Shown piece by piece: positions 25,415 to 32,364 of a DNA stretch of 47,128 nt. How positions within the stretch are numbered: position 1 is the stretch's first letter; each line of letters begins with the position of its first letter. A program made the position numbers and the translations under genes. The notes under the pieces are model-generated. The model made no database searches. It was given only the letters and a program-made list of their open reading frames with translations, and had not been told where the DNA came from. Source of the DNA: Nitrososphaeria archaeon (lineage in GTDB: Archaea > Thermoproteota > Nitrososphaeria > Nitrososphaerales > Nitrosopumilaceae); NCBI GenBank assembly GCA_010028495.1, contig RHCX01000003.1:1-47128 (forward strand), in the 5' to 3' direction.

Positions 25415-25660
25415 ATGTATTTTTGTCAAAAAAGGACACAAACAAATCCAAATAATACTTTTAATCCAGTCGGAGTTTCCTACTTTGATATAGACTACAT
25501 GTCGGGCAAAGCCTATGATAATAGAGATATTGTTACAATTCGCTACAAATTCGAAGGACTGAAAGAAGAAACGATCCAGTGTACATATTTCCAGTACAAA
25601 AATCTCAAGGATCTACCCGACATGGAAATATGTGAGATAATAAAAAATGAATCAGAATAG
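25415..25660 (+). CDS. Small conserved-looking protein, unknown function
   Basis: An open frame of 81 aa. The part from about residue 20 (GVSYFDIDYMSGKAYDNRDI and YKFEGLKEETIQCTYFQYKN) looks like genuine soluble protein. The first 19 residues are less convincing. An ATG at 25499 would give a 53-aa protein, and an AT-rich AATAATACTTTTAAT at about 25451-25465 could be its promoter. I cannot assign a family. Its stop lies 2 nt from the convergent gene at 25663. Confidence 0.55.
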   Translation: MYFCQKRTQTNPNNTFNPVGVSYFDIDYMSGKAYDNRDIVTIRYKFEGLKEETIQCTYFQYKNLKDLPDMEICEIIKNESE

Positions 25661-25662
25661 AA

Positions 25663-25944
25663 TTATTCAGACATCTTTTTGACAAAATCCGAAATCAGAT
25701 CATCGCTAAATGTTACTGTCTTGTCGTCGACGAGTGTTTTGATTTTTTGCCAGTCTGCGCGAGTCATCTTTTTTGTCTGCATCAAACCTGCAGTCACCAA
25801 GATGTTCAGTACAACTGAAAGACTCCAAGTTTGGTCAGTCTTTTCGATTAGTCGTGCCTGAATTCTTCGCACCTTTGTCTCTATTTCCTTTTCCAATGTT
25901 ATGCTTTTCTTGCTTTTTGGAACTGACTTTGGTGTTGCTGTCAT
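25663..25944 (-). CDS. Small ribbon-helix-helix-like protein
   Basis: A 93-aa protein. After a basic N-terminus (KSVPKSKKS), the segment ITLEKEIETKVRRIQARLIE then TWSLSVVLNILVTAGL has the strand-helix-helix periodicity of ribbon-helix-helix DNA-binding proteins. A charged helical tail follows (MTRADWQKIKTLVDDK). The regulator role is inferred from this pattern only. The minus-strand TATA-like TTTTTATATTC near 25963-25973 lies 26 nt upstream of the ATG, indicating a leaderless transcript. Confidence 0.65.
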   Translation of the reverse strand: MTATPKSVPKSKKSITLEKEIETKVRRIQARLIEKTDQTWSLSVVLNILVTAGLMQTKKMTRADWQKIKTLVDDKTVTFSDDLISDFVKKMSE

Positions 25945-26073
25945 GTTGCCATTCTATGTTCTGAATATAAAAATCCCATCTGCCAAATTTGGAAAAGTCA
26001 CGCTCTACTCTGTTGTGATAGTACTAATGAACAACACAAGAGTTTTTTTATCAGATGCAACATCTACAGGCAA

Positions 26074-26793
26074 ATGCAGTTTCAGATTCTCAAAGACCCG
26101 ATGAGTATACTAGAGGTCCATATGAGCAAAGGCGAATCAATAATTGCAGAGGCAGGTGCCTTGGTCTATCTCAAAGGAGACATAGAAATCAAGACCAAAA
26201 TGCGTGCAAACGTGCTCAAAACAGTCAAGGTTTCTTTTTTGGGAAGCGAGTCATTCTTTGTAAACGAGTATATTGCGAAAGAAGATGGGTGCTCACTGGG
26301 ATTAACAGGTCCGCCGGTTGGCGATATTGTGGAAATCCCAATAACACCAAATGACGGCTATATTGTGCAGTCAGGATCATACATCGCATCAACTCCTGGC
26401 GTTGAAATTGACACAAAATGGCAGGGCTTTACAAAAGGAATTTTTGGCTCGGAGTTTTTCATGTTAAAGGTTACTGGTGCTGGCAAAGTGTTCTGCAACG
26501 TCTATGGCGGTGTGATCCAAAAACAGCTTGCTCAAGGCGAGCAGCTGACCCTGGACAATTATCATCTGGTAGCATTGACACTGAATTCCGAATACAAGGT
26601 CACCAAATTCGGTGGACTAAAGAGTACAATACTTGGCGGCGAAGGACTGGTCACTCAGATAATGGGTCCAGCAACGATTTATTTCCAAACCAAAAACCTC
26701 AAAGAGCTTATTGATCTGCTTGGTGTACGAAACACCCAGTCCGAAACTCAGGGAAATAACTTCTCTGTAGGTGGATTCAAGTTCGGCTTTTAG
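26074..26793 (+). CDS. AIM24/TIGR00266 family protein
   Basis: A 239-aa beta-rich protein. Family features are the start MQFQILKDPMSILEVHMSKG then ESIIAEAGALVYLKGDIEIK, a glycine-rich middle, and TKWQGFTKGIFGSEFFMLKV. Members are widespread in bacteria and archaea and are related to the yeast mitochondrial protein Aim24; their biochemical role is not established. The TATA-like TTTTTTA centred near 26047 is 26 nt upstream of the ATG. The 3' end overlaps the convergent homocysteine methyltransferase by 17 nt. Confidence 0.85.
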   Translation: MQFQILKDPMSILEVHMSKGESIIAEAGALVYLKGDIEIKTKMRANVLKTVKVSFLGSESFFVNEYIAKEDGCSLGLTGPPVGDIVEIPITPNDGYIVQSGSYIASTPGVEIDTKWQGFTKGIFGSEFFMLKVTGAGKVFCNVYGGVIQKQLAQGEQLTLDNYHLVALTLNSEYKVTKFGGLKSTILGGEGLVTQIMGPATIYFQTKNLKELIDLLGVRNTQSETQGNNFSVGGFKFGF

Positions 26794-27727
26794 AATCTAT
26801 AACTTTTCGCAGAGCAGCTATATGTGAAGGATTTGTCCCACAACATCCGCCAATTATTCTGACTTGTTTGTACTTTGAGATAAAATCGCCCAACACATCT
26901 GACATTTTTTCCGGCGTCATCTTGTACACGGCGTGACCTCCCTCGTTTTCTGGCATGCCAGCATTTGGCACTACAAGCAAATTCAGATCGTTTTGCTCAT
27001 TTAACCACTGAACACTGGATGTCATTTCTATGGGTCCTGTGGAGCAGTTCAGACCAAAAATGTCAATTCCCATATCAGATACTGTGGTATATGCAGCCTG
27101 GACGTTTGTCCCAAGAAGCATTTTTCCGTACTGATCCAGTGTAACATTTGCAATCAGCGGAGTTTTCTTTGTTTTTTTCATTGCCTCATGGGCTCCTTCT
27201 ATTGCAAGCTTTACCTCCAAAATATCTTGACTTGTTTCTATGAGTAACGCATCAACCCCTCCCAAAATCAAGCCTTCAGCTTGCAATGCATATGCCTCTC
27301 GGATTTTTTCCAGAGGAATCTGCCCCAAGTCAGGATCGTTGGAGCTTGGCAAAAATCCTGTAGGACCCATACTTCCTACGACATATCGTGGTTTGTCAGA
27401 AAATTCTGAAGCAACACTGACTGCAAGCTCGGCAATTTTTCTATTCATCTCTACGGTTTTATCGCCAAATCCATATTCGTCTAGCTTCAATTTGTTAGAG
27501 CCAAACGAGTTTGTCTCGATGCAGTCGGCGCCAGCTTCCAGATAACTGCGATGAATTTTTTTGATCCAGTCTGGTCTGGTCAAAACAAGTCCGTCGTTGA
27601 ATCCATCTTTTCCATCCGGAAAGTCCTCACTTTTTGGGTCGAATTTCTGGATTTCAGTTCCCATTGCCCCGTCAAACAGCAGAATCTTTTCTTTTATGGC
27701 ATCAAGAAAACTAGGTTTTTGCGCCAT
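26777..27727 (-). CDS. Homocysteine S-methyltransferase module of split methionine synthase
   Basis: A 316-aa zinc-dependent TIM barrel matching the N-terminal module of MetH. The start ILLFDGAMGTEIQKF is typical, and zinc ligands are a cysteine in GLNCSTGP (about 225) and the CysCys pair in IGGCCGTNPSHI (about 294). It should activate homocysteine and work with the cobalamin protein at 22842-25331. It lies 13 nt after the MetF-like gene, so it is cotranscribed with that, not with metH. A stand-alone S-methylmethionine-dependent enzyme is the alternative; coexistence with a MetH lacking this module favours the split enzyme. Confidence 0.88.
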   Translation of the reverse strand: MAQKPSFLDAIKEKILLFDGAMGTEIQKFDPKSEDFPDGKDGFNDGLVLTRPDWIKKIHRSYLEAGADCIETNSFGSNKLKLDEYGFGDKTVEMNRKIAELAVSVASEFSDKPRYVVGSMGPTGFLPSSNDPDLGQIPLEKIREAYALQAEGLILGGVDALLIETSQDILEVKLAIEGAHEAMKKTKKTPLIANVTLDQYGKMLLGTNVQAAYTTVSDMGIDIFGLNCSTGPIEMTSSVQWLNEQNDLNLLVVPNAGMPENEGGHAVYKMTPEKMSDVLGDFISKYKQVRIIGGCCGTNPSHIAALRKVIDSKSRT

Positions 27728-27740
27728 GATACTTTGGATG

Positions 27741-28511
27741 TTATTTTCTTTTTAATCCTTTAAACTGCGACAGAACTTTGACTGATGCCTTAAAGTCGTT
27801 TGGTGATGTAATCAGTATGTCTTTGGCAGACTTGTGAATCTCTACTATGAAATCTGTAATAATTTCCTGGTATTGCGCAAAGTCCAGATTCAGCATCTTG
27901 GCAGAATTGGCGTTTTTTACAGATGGAATCATCACACATGGAATAACCTTGAACCCTTGAGGCTTTAGCTTGTCCACCAGCCTGTGAACCTGATCTGGCG
28001 ACTGGATGACCTGGGTCACAAATCCTGTTGGCTCGGCATCAATTTTTTTCTGGATCTTATCAAAATCTGGATGTGCAGAAACTGACAGGTAAAAGTCCAG
28101 ATTTTTTCCAAAGCCCTGTTTTGTAAAATGTTTGACTACCTCGCTTGGTACAAGCTTGGAGTCTTTGGGGCCTGCCGGTGGCTCGTCGCCTTTTAGTATT
28201 AGCAAACCATCTAATCCTAACAAAATTGCATCATACACAGATTGCGTCAGAGCGGTTATGTTTCTGTCACGGACCCGCAAACTAGCAGTAATGTCCAATT
28301 TAGAATTGGTATCGCGAATCATGGCGCCTGTAGTAATTGGAGAAATCCTTGGAATACCTAAAACAGAATCCGTAAGGTGTATACCATTACAGTATTTGGC
28401 CGCAGTTGCTATTCTTTTTTCCACTTTTACAAGCAATCCCTTGACCTGTTTGTGCGACAATACTCCGTCCTGGATTACCCGCGGCGGATTTATCTCGTAT
28501 CTAATGCTCAT
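27741..28511 (-). CDS. Methylenetetrahydrofolate reductase-like protein
   Basis: A 256-aa protein resembling the MetF TIM barrel. It starts YEINPPRVIQDGVLSHK, contains GIHLTDSVLGIPRISPITTG, ASLRVRDRN and LLILKGDEPPAGP, and has a C-terminal CVMIPSVKNANSAKMLNLDF segment. MetF supplies methyl-tetrahydropterin for methionine synthase, consistent with the following homocysteine module. It is shorter than typical MetF (about 290 aa), and cofactor details cannot be read. The minus-strand TATA-like GTTATTAATC near 28539 is 28 nt upstream of the ATG. Confidence 0.78.
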   Translation of the reverse strand: MSIRYEINPPRVIQDGVLSHKQVKGLLVKVEKRIATAAKYCNGIHLTDSVLGIPRISPITTGAMIRDTNSKLDITASLRVRDRNITALTQSVYDAILLGLDGLLILKGDEPPAGPKDSKLVPSEVVKHFTKQGFGKNLDFYLSVSAHPDFDKIQKKIDAEPTGFVTQVIQSPDQVHRLVDKLKPQGFKVIPCVMIPSVKNANSAKMLNLDFAQYQEIITDFIVEIHKSAKDILITSPNDFKASVKVLSQFKGLKRK

Positions 28512-28584
28512 CTGTAATTCAATGATTTTGTTGATTAATAACCTTTGAAGGAATAATGATAAAGCTGGATTACCAAATTATACC

Positions 28585-29139
28585 ATGAACGGGCCGGTCA
28601 AAAAAATCCTCACAACCGATATCATTCCGCATTTAGACAACACACACGCAAAACATGCAGCCGTTCTGATTGTGATTTATGATCCCGACTACAAAATAAT
28701 CATGACGCAAAAACCAATCACAATGCAACAGCACGCAGGTGAGATATCGTTTCCAGGGGGCAAAATCGATGCAGACGATGACGACTTGCTGGAAACAGCG
28801 CTAAGGGAAACTCAGGAAGAGATAGGATTAACAGTATCAAGAGATAATGTTGTAGGCCAGTTAAAACCAGTCCAGACAAGAAATTCTGGCTATACCATCA
28901 TACCGTTTGTTGCAGTGCTAGATGAAATAATGCCGCTAAATCCAAACTCCGAAGTAGATGAAATTCTCCACATCCCAATCATACCTCTACTCAAAACACT
29001 AGATGATGACGATGATCCAGAGCACAGATCATTGTTTGAAGCATACAAGCTCACATACCAGAACAAGCTGATTTGGGGCGCATCTGCTAGAATGCTAAAA
29101 CAAATCGCAGATGTTTTCAGACAGCACCAACTAATCTAA
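28585..29139 (+). CDS. Nudix hydrolase (CoA-diphosphatase-like)
   Basis: A 184-aa Nudix protein hydrolysing a nucleoside-diphosphate-linked compound. The Nudix box is visible as GEISFPGGKIDADDDDLLET followed by ALRETQEEIGLT, with the metal-binding REXXEEXG. The FPGGKID preface and later NSGYTIIPFVAVLDE fit the CoA/ADP-ribose-type subgroup. It has its own TATA-like ATAATGATAAA about 26 nt before the ATG and is divergent from the MetF-like gene. It precedes the ribosomal genes, which have their own promoter. Confidence 0.87.
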   Translation: MNGPVKKILTTDIIPHLDNTHAKHAAVLIVIYDPDYKIIMTQKPITMQQHAGEISFPGGKIDADDDDLLETALRETQEEIGLTVSRDNVVGQLKPVQTRNSGYTIIPFVAVLDEIMPLNPNSEVDEILHIPIIPLLKTLDDDDDPEHRSLFEAYKLTYQNKLIWGASARMLKQIADVFRQHQLI

Positions 29140-29183
29140 ACAGCCAGATTCATTTAAAAAGAGGTTAAAATGCCTCAATTTTC

Positions 29184-29342
29184 ATGGCGGCAAGAAAGCA
29201 TTCTGGACGCAAAATCCGACTTCAAAAGAAGCAAAAGCAGAATTCTGCAGTACCAGCATGGATTATCCTTAAAACCAAAAGACAGGTCCGTTCAAATCCA
29301 AAGCGACGAGCTTGGAGACAGACAGATGTGGAGGTAGGATAG
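29184..29342 (+). CDS. rpl39e: Large-subunit ribosomal protein eL39
   Basis: A 52-aa basic protein that I translated directly: it starts MAARKHSGRKIRLQKKQKQN, then SAVPAWIILKTKRQVRSNPK, and ends RRAWRQTDVEVG. The K-x-N-x-x-[IV]PxW[IV] core and the RRxWRxT[DK] end are diagnostic of eL39, which lines the ribosome exit tunnel. The TATA-like TTTAAAAAG at about 29153-29161 is 26 nt upstream of the ATG. Its last codons contain GGAGGT, which acts as the Shine-Dalgarno site for the eL31 gene starting 1 nt after the stop. Confidence 0.95.
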   Translation: MAARKHSGRKIRLQKKQKQNSAVPAWIILKTKRQVRSNPKRRAWRQTDVEVG

Positions 29343-29343
29343 A

Positions 29344-29802
29344 TTGTCGCAAGAAGCAGAGCGCGTTTATACTATAAACCTAGGTAAGGTCTGGCTTTCA
29401 CCAAACAACCAGCGAGCAAAAAGAGCAATCAACATGATTCGCGAATTTGCAGAACACCACATGAAGACAGGTCAAATCAAAATTGATCAAGATTTGTCAC
29501 ATGCAGTATGGGCACAAGGAATTCGTAGCCCACCAAGAAAAATCCGAGTGAGAATGGCAAAGACAGATGACGGCTATGTCATGGTGTCACCATATCTAGA
29601 CGAGGAAAAGCCAAAGGCTACTGCAAAAGAGGAAAAGAAAGAGGCCAAAAAAGAAGAAAAGAAAGCAGACAAAAAAACAGAAGAAAAACCAGCAAAGAAA
29701 GAAGAAGAGAAAAAGGCAGAACCAAAAAAAGAGGAAAAGAAACCAGCCAAAAAGGAAGAGAAAAAGGCCGAGGCAAAAAAGCCAGCAAAGAAGTCTAAAT
29801 AA
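29344..29802 (+). CDS. rpl31e: Large-subunit ribosomal protein eL31 with long Lys/Glu/Ala-rich tail
   Basis: A 152-aa protein. Residues 1-about 87 are eL31 (VYTINLGKVWLSPNNQRAKR, AINMIREFAEHHMKTGQIKI, GIRSPPRKIRVRMAKTDDGY). The remaining roughly 65 residues are a low-complexity tail of alternating KKEE, KKAE and KPAKK units, absent from most archaeal eL31 (about 80-100 aa). The tail is probably disordered and could contact rRNA or neighbouring proteins. TTG is the start, with GGAGGT 8 nt upstream inside eL39. In many archaea aIF6 follows eL31; here a non-coding gap follows instead. Confidence 0.93.
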   Translation: MSQEAERVYTINLGKVWLSPNNQRAKRAINMIREFAEHHMKTGQIKIDQDLSHAVWAQGIRSPPRKIRVRMAKTDDGYVMVSPYLDEEKPKATAKEEKKEAKKEEKKADKKTEEKPAKKEEEKKAEPKKEEKKPAKKEEKKAEAKKPAKKSK

Positions 29803-30079
29803 CTTTCTAGAACTTTATCAAAAATATCTAATTCGCATTGTTTGTTCTTTTGGAATAATCTTATCTAGTCGACTTGATGTTTTGAACTGAGTAAAAATCA
29901 AAGAATTTACATTTCATGAGTTGAATCTTTGAAAATGTTTTTTGGCCCAGTTATGGTGTGATTTTACGCATGACCATCAAAAATCCTGACTAGTTAGACC
30001 AGTTTGCAATTATACAAATTCTTGTTTTTTGTGCAAATATAATCGAAGAAAATATTGCAAAATATCTGAGACAGAAAAT
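29803..30079. other. 277-nt gap without recognisable gene
   Basis: An AT-rich stretch between eL31 (plus) and the FtsZ-like gene (minus), both ending here. It begins with T-rich terminator-like sequence. No open frame of useful length, tRNA or clear structured RNA was seen. The aIF6 gene that often follows eL39-eL31 is absent from this position. Confidence 0.6.
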
Positions 30080-31024
30080 TTATTCTAATTGATATAATTC
30101 AATTCCAGTCTTGATGGAAGATTCTGGAACATCCCAGTCTAACATATTTTCTTTTGGAATCATTCCAAGCGGATCATAGGAATCAAATTTCAGAGTTCCA
30201 GTAACAGAGCTCACCATTACAACTTGGGACTTGTCGCCTTGGGTTGTAGCCAATGATACGCCGGTGTTGTTCTCATTAAAGATACCAGAAATTGTGTTCA
30301 CCGCGGCATTTATCTTGCCTACGGAAACATTGTCGGAGCCAAATACATACAGCATTGTTTTTTTGACAGAACTTGGAGGAGCATCCTCGTATAACATTTG
30401 GATTGACTCGCGCAATGATGCCTCGATGTCTTTTTCATTTTTGCTAGTTGATAGAATATTGATATCATCAGATATGGATGATGCCGCAAGCGAATTGACC
30501 ACATACATTACTGCGTGGTTTGTAATGTCGTAGCATCTTGATACAGTCAAGTCAGGATTTGCCTCCAATAATGCATCATTATCAATAACAATAGTAGAAT
30601 CAGAGCTAGCCCGGAGTCGCTTCAATGAAACTCCAGATAAGAACAGTTTCTCTTTTTCAAATCTAAACGGCATTATTCCAAATGACAAGACTCGCTTGTT
30701 TTCCTCCTTGGCTACTGTTGCAACCAAAGGAGACACGGCACAGCCTGACTTGCCCGCTAGATTGGCAAAGATTACAATCGTGTTGTAGTTTGCAAATTTG
30801 TCGCGAATCTTGTACATTGACTTTTGAGCCTCTGCCCTAATCAGGTATGCGGATGGGTTGACATAGGATTCTGCATGAATTTTGATGTCATGATGGGAGC
30901 TCAGATCATTGCTGTCATGGCTGATTGCAAAAACGTCTGCTCCAATCAAGGAGGCTGCATTGTTAGCCATCTTGGCTCCTGCGCCACCTATTCCGACCAA
31001 AAGGACGGGCTGTACAAAGTCCAT
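30080..31024 (-). CDS. Divergent FtsZ/tubulin-superfamily protein
   Basis: A 314-aa protein with FtsZ-like layout but degenerate GTPase loops. T1 reads GIGGAGAKM. The tubulin signature GGGTGSG is replaced by LAGKSGCAV. The PF-F-E of T5 is kept (GIMPFRFEKEK), and T6 is clear (IVIDNDALLEANPDL). The T7 synergy loop is SISDDINIL, in which the second catalytic Asp of NxDxxD seems absent. Ammonia-oxidizing archaea divide with the ESCRT-like Cdv machinery, and their FtsZ homologue has no established division role. The ATG at 31024 is preferred to the TTG at 31039 because a TATA-like TTTTTTATC sits 24-26 nt upstream. Confidence 0.85.
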   Translation of the reverse strand: MDFVQPVLLVGIGGAGAKMANNAASLIGADVFAISHDSNDLSSHHDIKIHAESYVNPSAYLIRAEAQKSMYKIRDKFANYNTIVIFANLAGKSGCAVSPLVATVAKEENKRVLSFGIMPFRFEKEKLFLSGVSLKRLRASSDSTIVIDNDALLEANPDLTVSRCYDITNHAVMYVVNSLAASSISDDINILSTSKNEKDIEASLRESIQMLYEDAPPSSVKKTMLYVFGSDNVSVGKINAAVNTISGIFNENNTGVSLATTQGDKSQVVMVSSVTGTLKFDSYDPLGMIPKENMLDWDVPESSIKTGIELYQLE

Positions 31025-31094
31025 GTGAGTCTCTCGCAAAATTCGATAAAAAACCTTCTTACTTAATTTTGATCAAAACTCCGATCTAAAACTT

Positions 31095-32363
31095 TTAGCT
31101 TGAAATTGTACCGTACAGTCCGTGGTTTGTTGCACGGGTTATAGTGACTCGCACTTTATCCCCAACTTTGACTGGTTCCTCTACGAAAACCGGCTTGTAG
31201 GCAAAGTTTCTTCCTCGTATGGCATCGTCTGTCTGCTCATCAAATAATACTGTGCCAGTCCAACCGATCCATTCCTGGTTGTTTTGCAGCGAAATCTTGT
31301 TTATGATATCAAATAACTTCTTGGAGCGATTCTTTACCTCAGCGACTGGAATTTGAACCATCTCGGCAGCCGGAGTTCCCGGCCTTTGGCTATACCTGGA
31401 TAGATTCACGACATCCGGCTTGGTCTCTTTGATCAGATTCACAGTATCCTCAAAGTCTTCTTGTGTTTCTCCTGGGAATCCAACTATGACATCCGTGGAT
31501 ATCGTAAATCTTGGGAATCTTGTGCGTACTCGATTCACAATGTCTCGAAATGTCTCTGCAGTGTGTCCACGCTTCATCTCGTGCAGTATTTTGTTGCTAC
31601 CAGACTGTACAGGTACGTGCAAGAACTTGAAGACTTTATCATTTTCAAATGACTTTACCAAATCCGTTTTGATCTTTGGCATGTACATTGGATTCATCAT
31701 GCCGACTCGTATCATGAAATCCTGCGGAATCTCGGAGACTTTGTTTACAAGTTCCGGCAGACTAGTTCCAATATCCAAACCGTAGCATCCGTTGTCAGTT
31801 GATGTGAGCCAGACCTCTTTGCATCCTTCTTTGATCTCTTGCGTTACCTGGCGAACGATATCTCCTAATCGATAAGACTGCAGATCACCACGCGCAAGCT
31901 TGGTCTGGCAAAATGTGCACTCACTCATGCAGCCGGATGCAATTTCAACAATCCCAACCACAGGATTGAGCCTGACTTTGGGCAGGCCAGTCTTGGTAAC
32001 ATCTGAATCTTCAATCTCTATTCTCTTTTTGCCTTGTAAAGTAGTATCAATGATTTGCAAAGTTTTGCCAATAGAGTTTGGCCCCAAAAGGCTTGCATTT
32101 GGAGAAAATTTTTGCACAGACTTTGGCTCTGCCTTTGCCAAACATCCAGCTACTATCAGAGGTTTTGACTTTAATCGCTTGATCCTGTTTACCATCTTGT
32201 TTGCAGTTGCATCTTTGACAGAACATGTCACTATCAAATTCAGATCCGCATCGCGGGAACTTTCTGCTAAAGAGTGGCCGCCATTTACTATTAACCCAGA
32301 GATCATTTCGGCATCCGCAAAACTTGCAGAGCAACCGTAGGACTCAACCCAGATTTTTGCCAT
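31095..32363 (-). CDS. tRNA t6A37 methylthiotransferase (MtaB/CDKAL1-type radical SAM)
   Basis: Adds a methylthio group to t6A37 of tRNAs decoding ANN codons. The 422-aa protein has the N-terminal UPF0004 domain with its cysteines (ESYGCSASFADAEM, VTCSVKDATAN, VAGCLAKAEP). The radical-SAM CxxxCxxC follows in ASGCMSECTFCQTKLARG, and a C-terminal TRAM RNA-binding domain covers about 360-422. Two Fe-S clusters are expected. It starts 1 nt from the upstream fumarase-family stop, so both share a transcript. An archaeal/eukaryotic MtaB (e-MtaB) is more likely than MiaB. Confidence 0.9.
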   Translation of the reverse strand: MAKIWVESYGCSASFADAEMISGLIVNGGHSLAESSRDADLNLIVTCSVKDATANKMVNRIKRLKSKPLIVAGCLAKAEPKSVQKFSPNASLLGPNSIGKTLQIIDTTLQGKKRIEIEDSDVTKTGLPKVRLNPVVGIVEIASGCMSECTFCQTKLARGDLQSYRLGDIVRQVTQEIKEGCKEVWLTSTDNGCYGLDIGTSLPELVNKVSEIPQDFMIRVGMMNPMYMPKIKTDLVKSFENDKVFKFLHVPVQSGSNKILHEMKRGHTAETFRDIVNRVRTRFPRFTISTDVIVGFPGETQEDFEDTVNLIKETKPDVVNLSRYSQRPGTPAAEMVQIPVAEVKNRSKKLFDIINKISLQNNQEWIGWTGTVLFDEQTDDAIRGRNFAYKPVFVEEPVKVGDKVRVTITRATNHGLYGTISS

Positions 32364-32364
32364 A

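Noticed and set aside
29860-29910. A possible C/D-box sRNA (TTGATGT followed by CTGA) in the gap after eL31
   Set aside because: The C-like box is imperfect, the spacing to CTGA is only 6 nt, and no second C'/D' pair or terminal stem is visible.
30080-31024. CetZ or canonical FtsZ
   Set aside because: The tubulin signature loop and T7 are too degenerate for canonical FtsZ, and I see no CetZ-specific features. I kept it as a divergent FtsZ-like protein.
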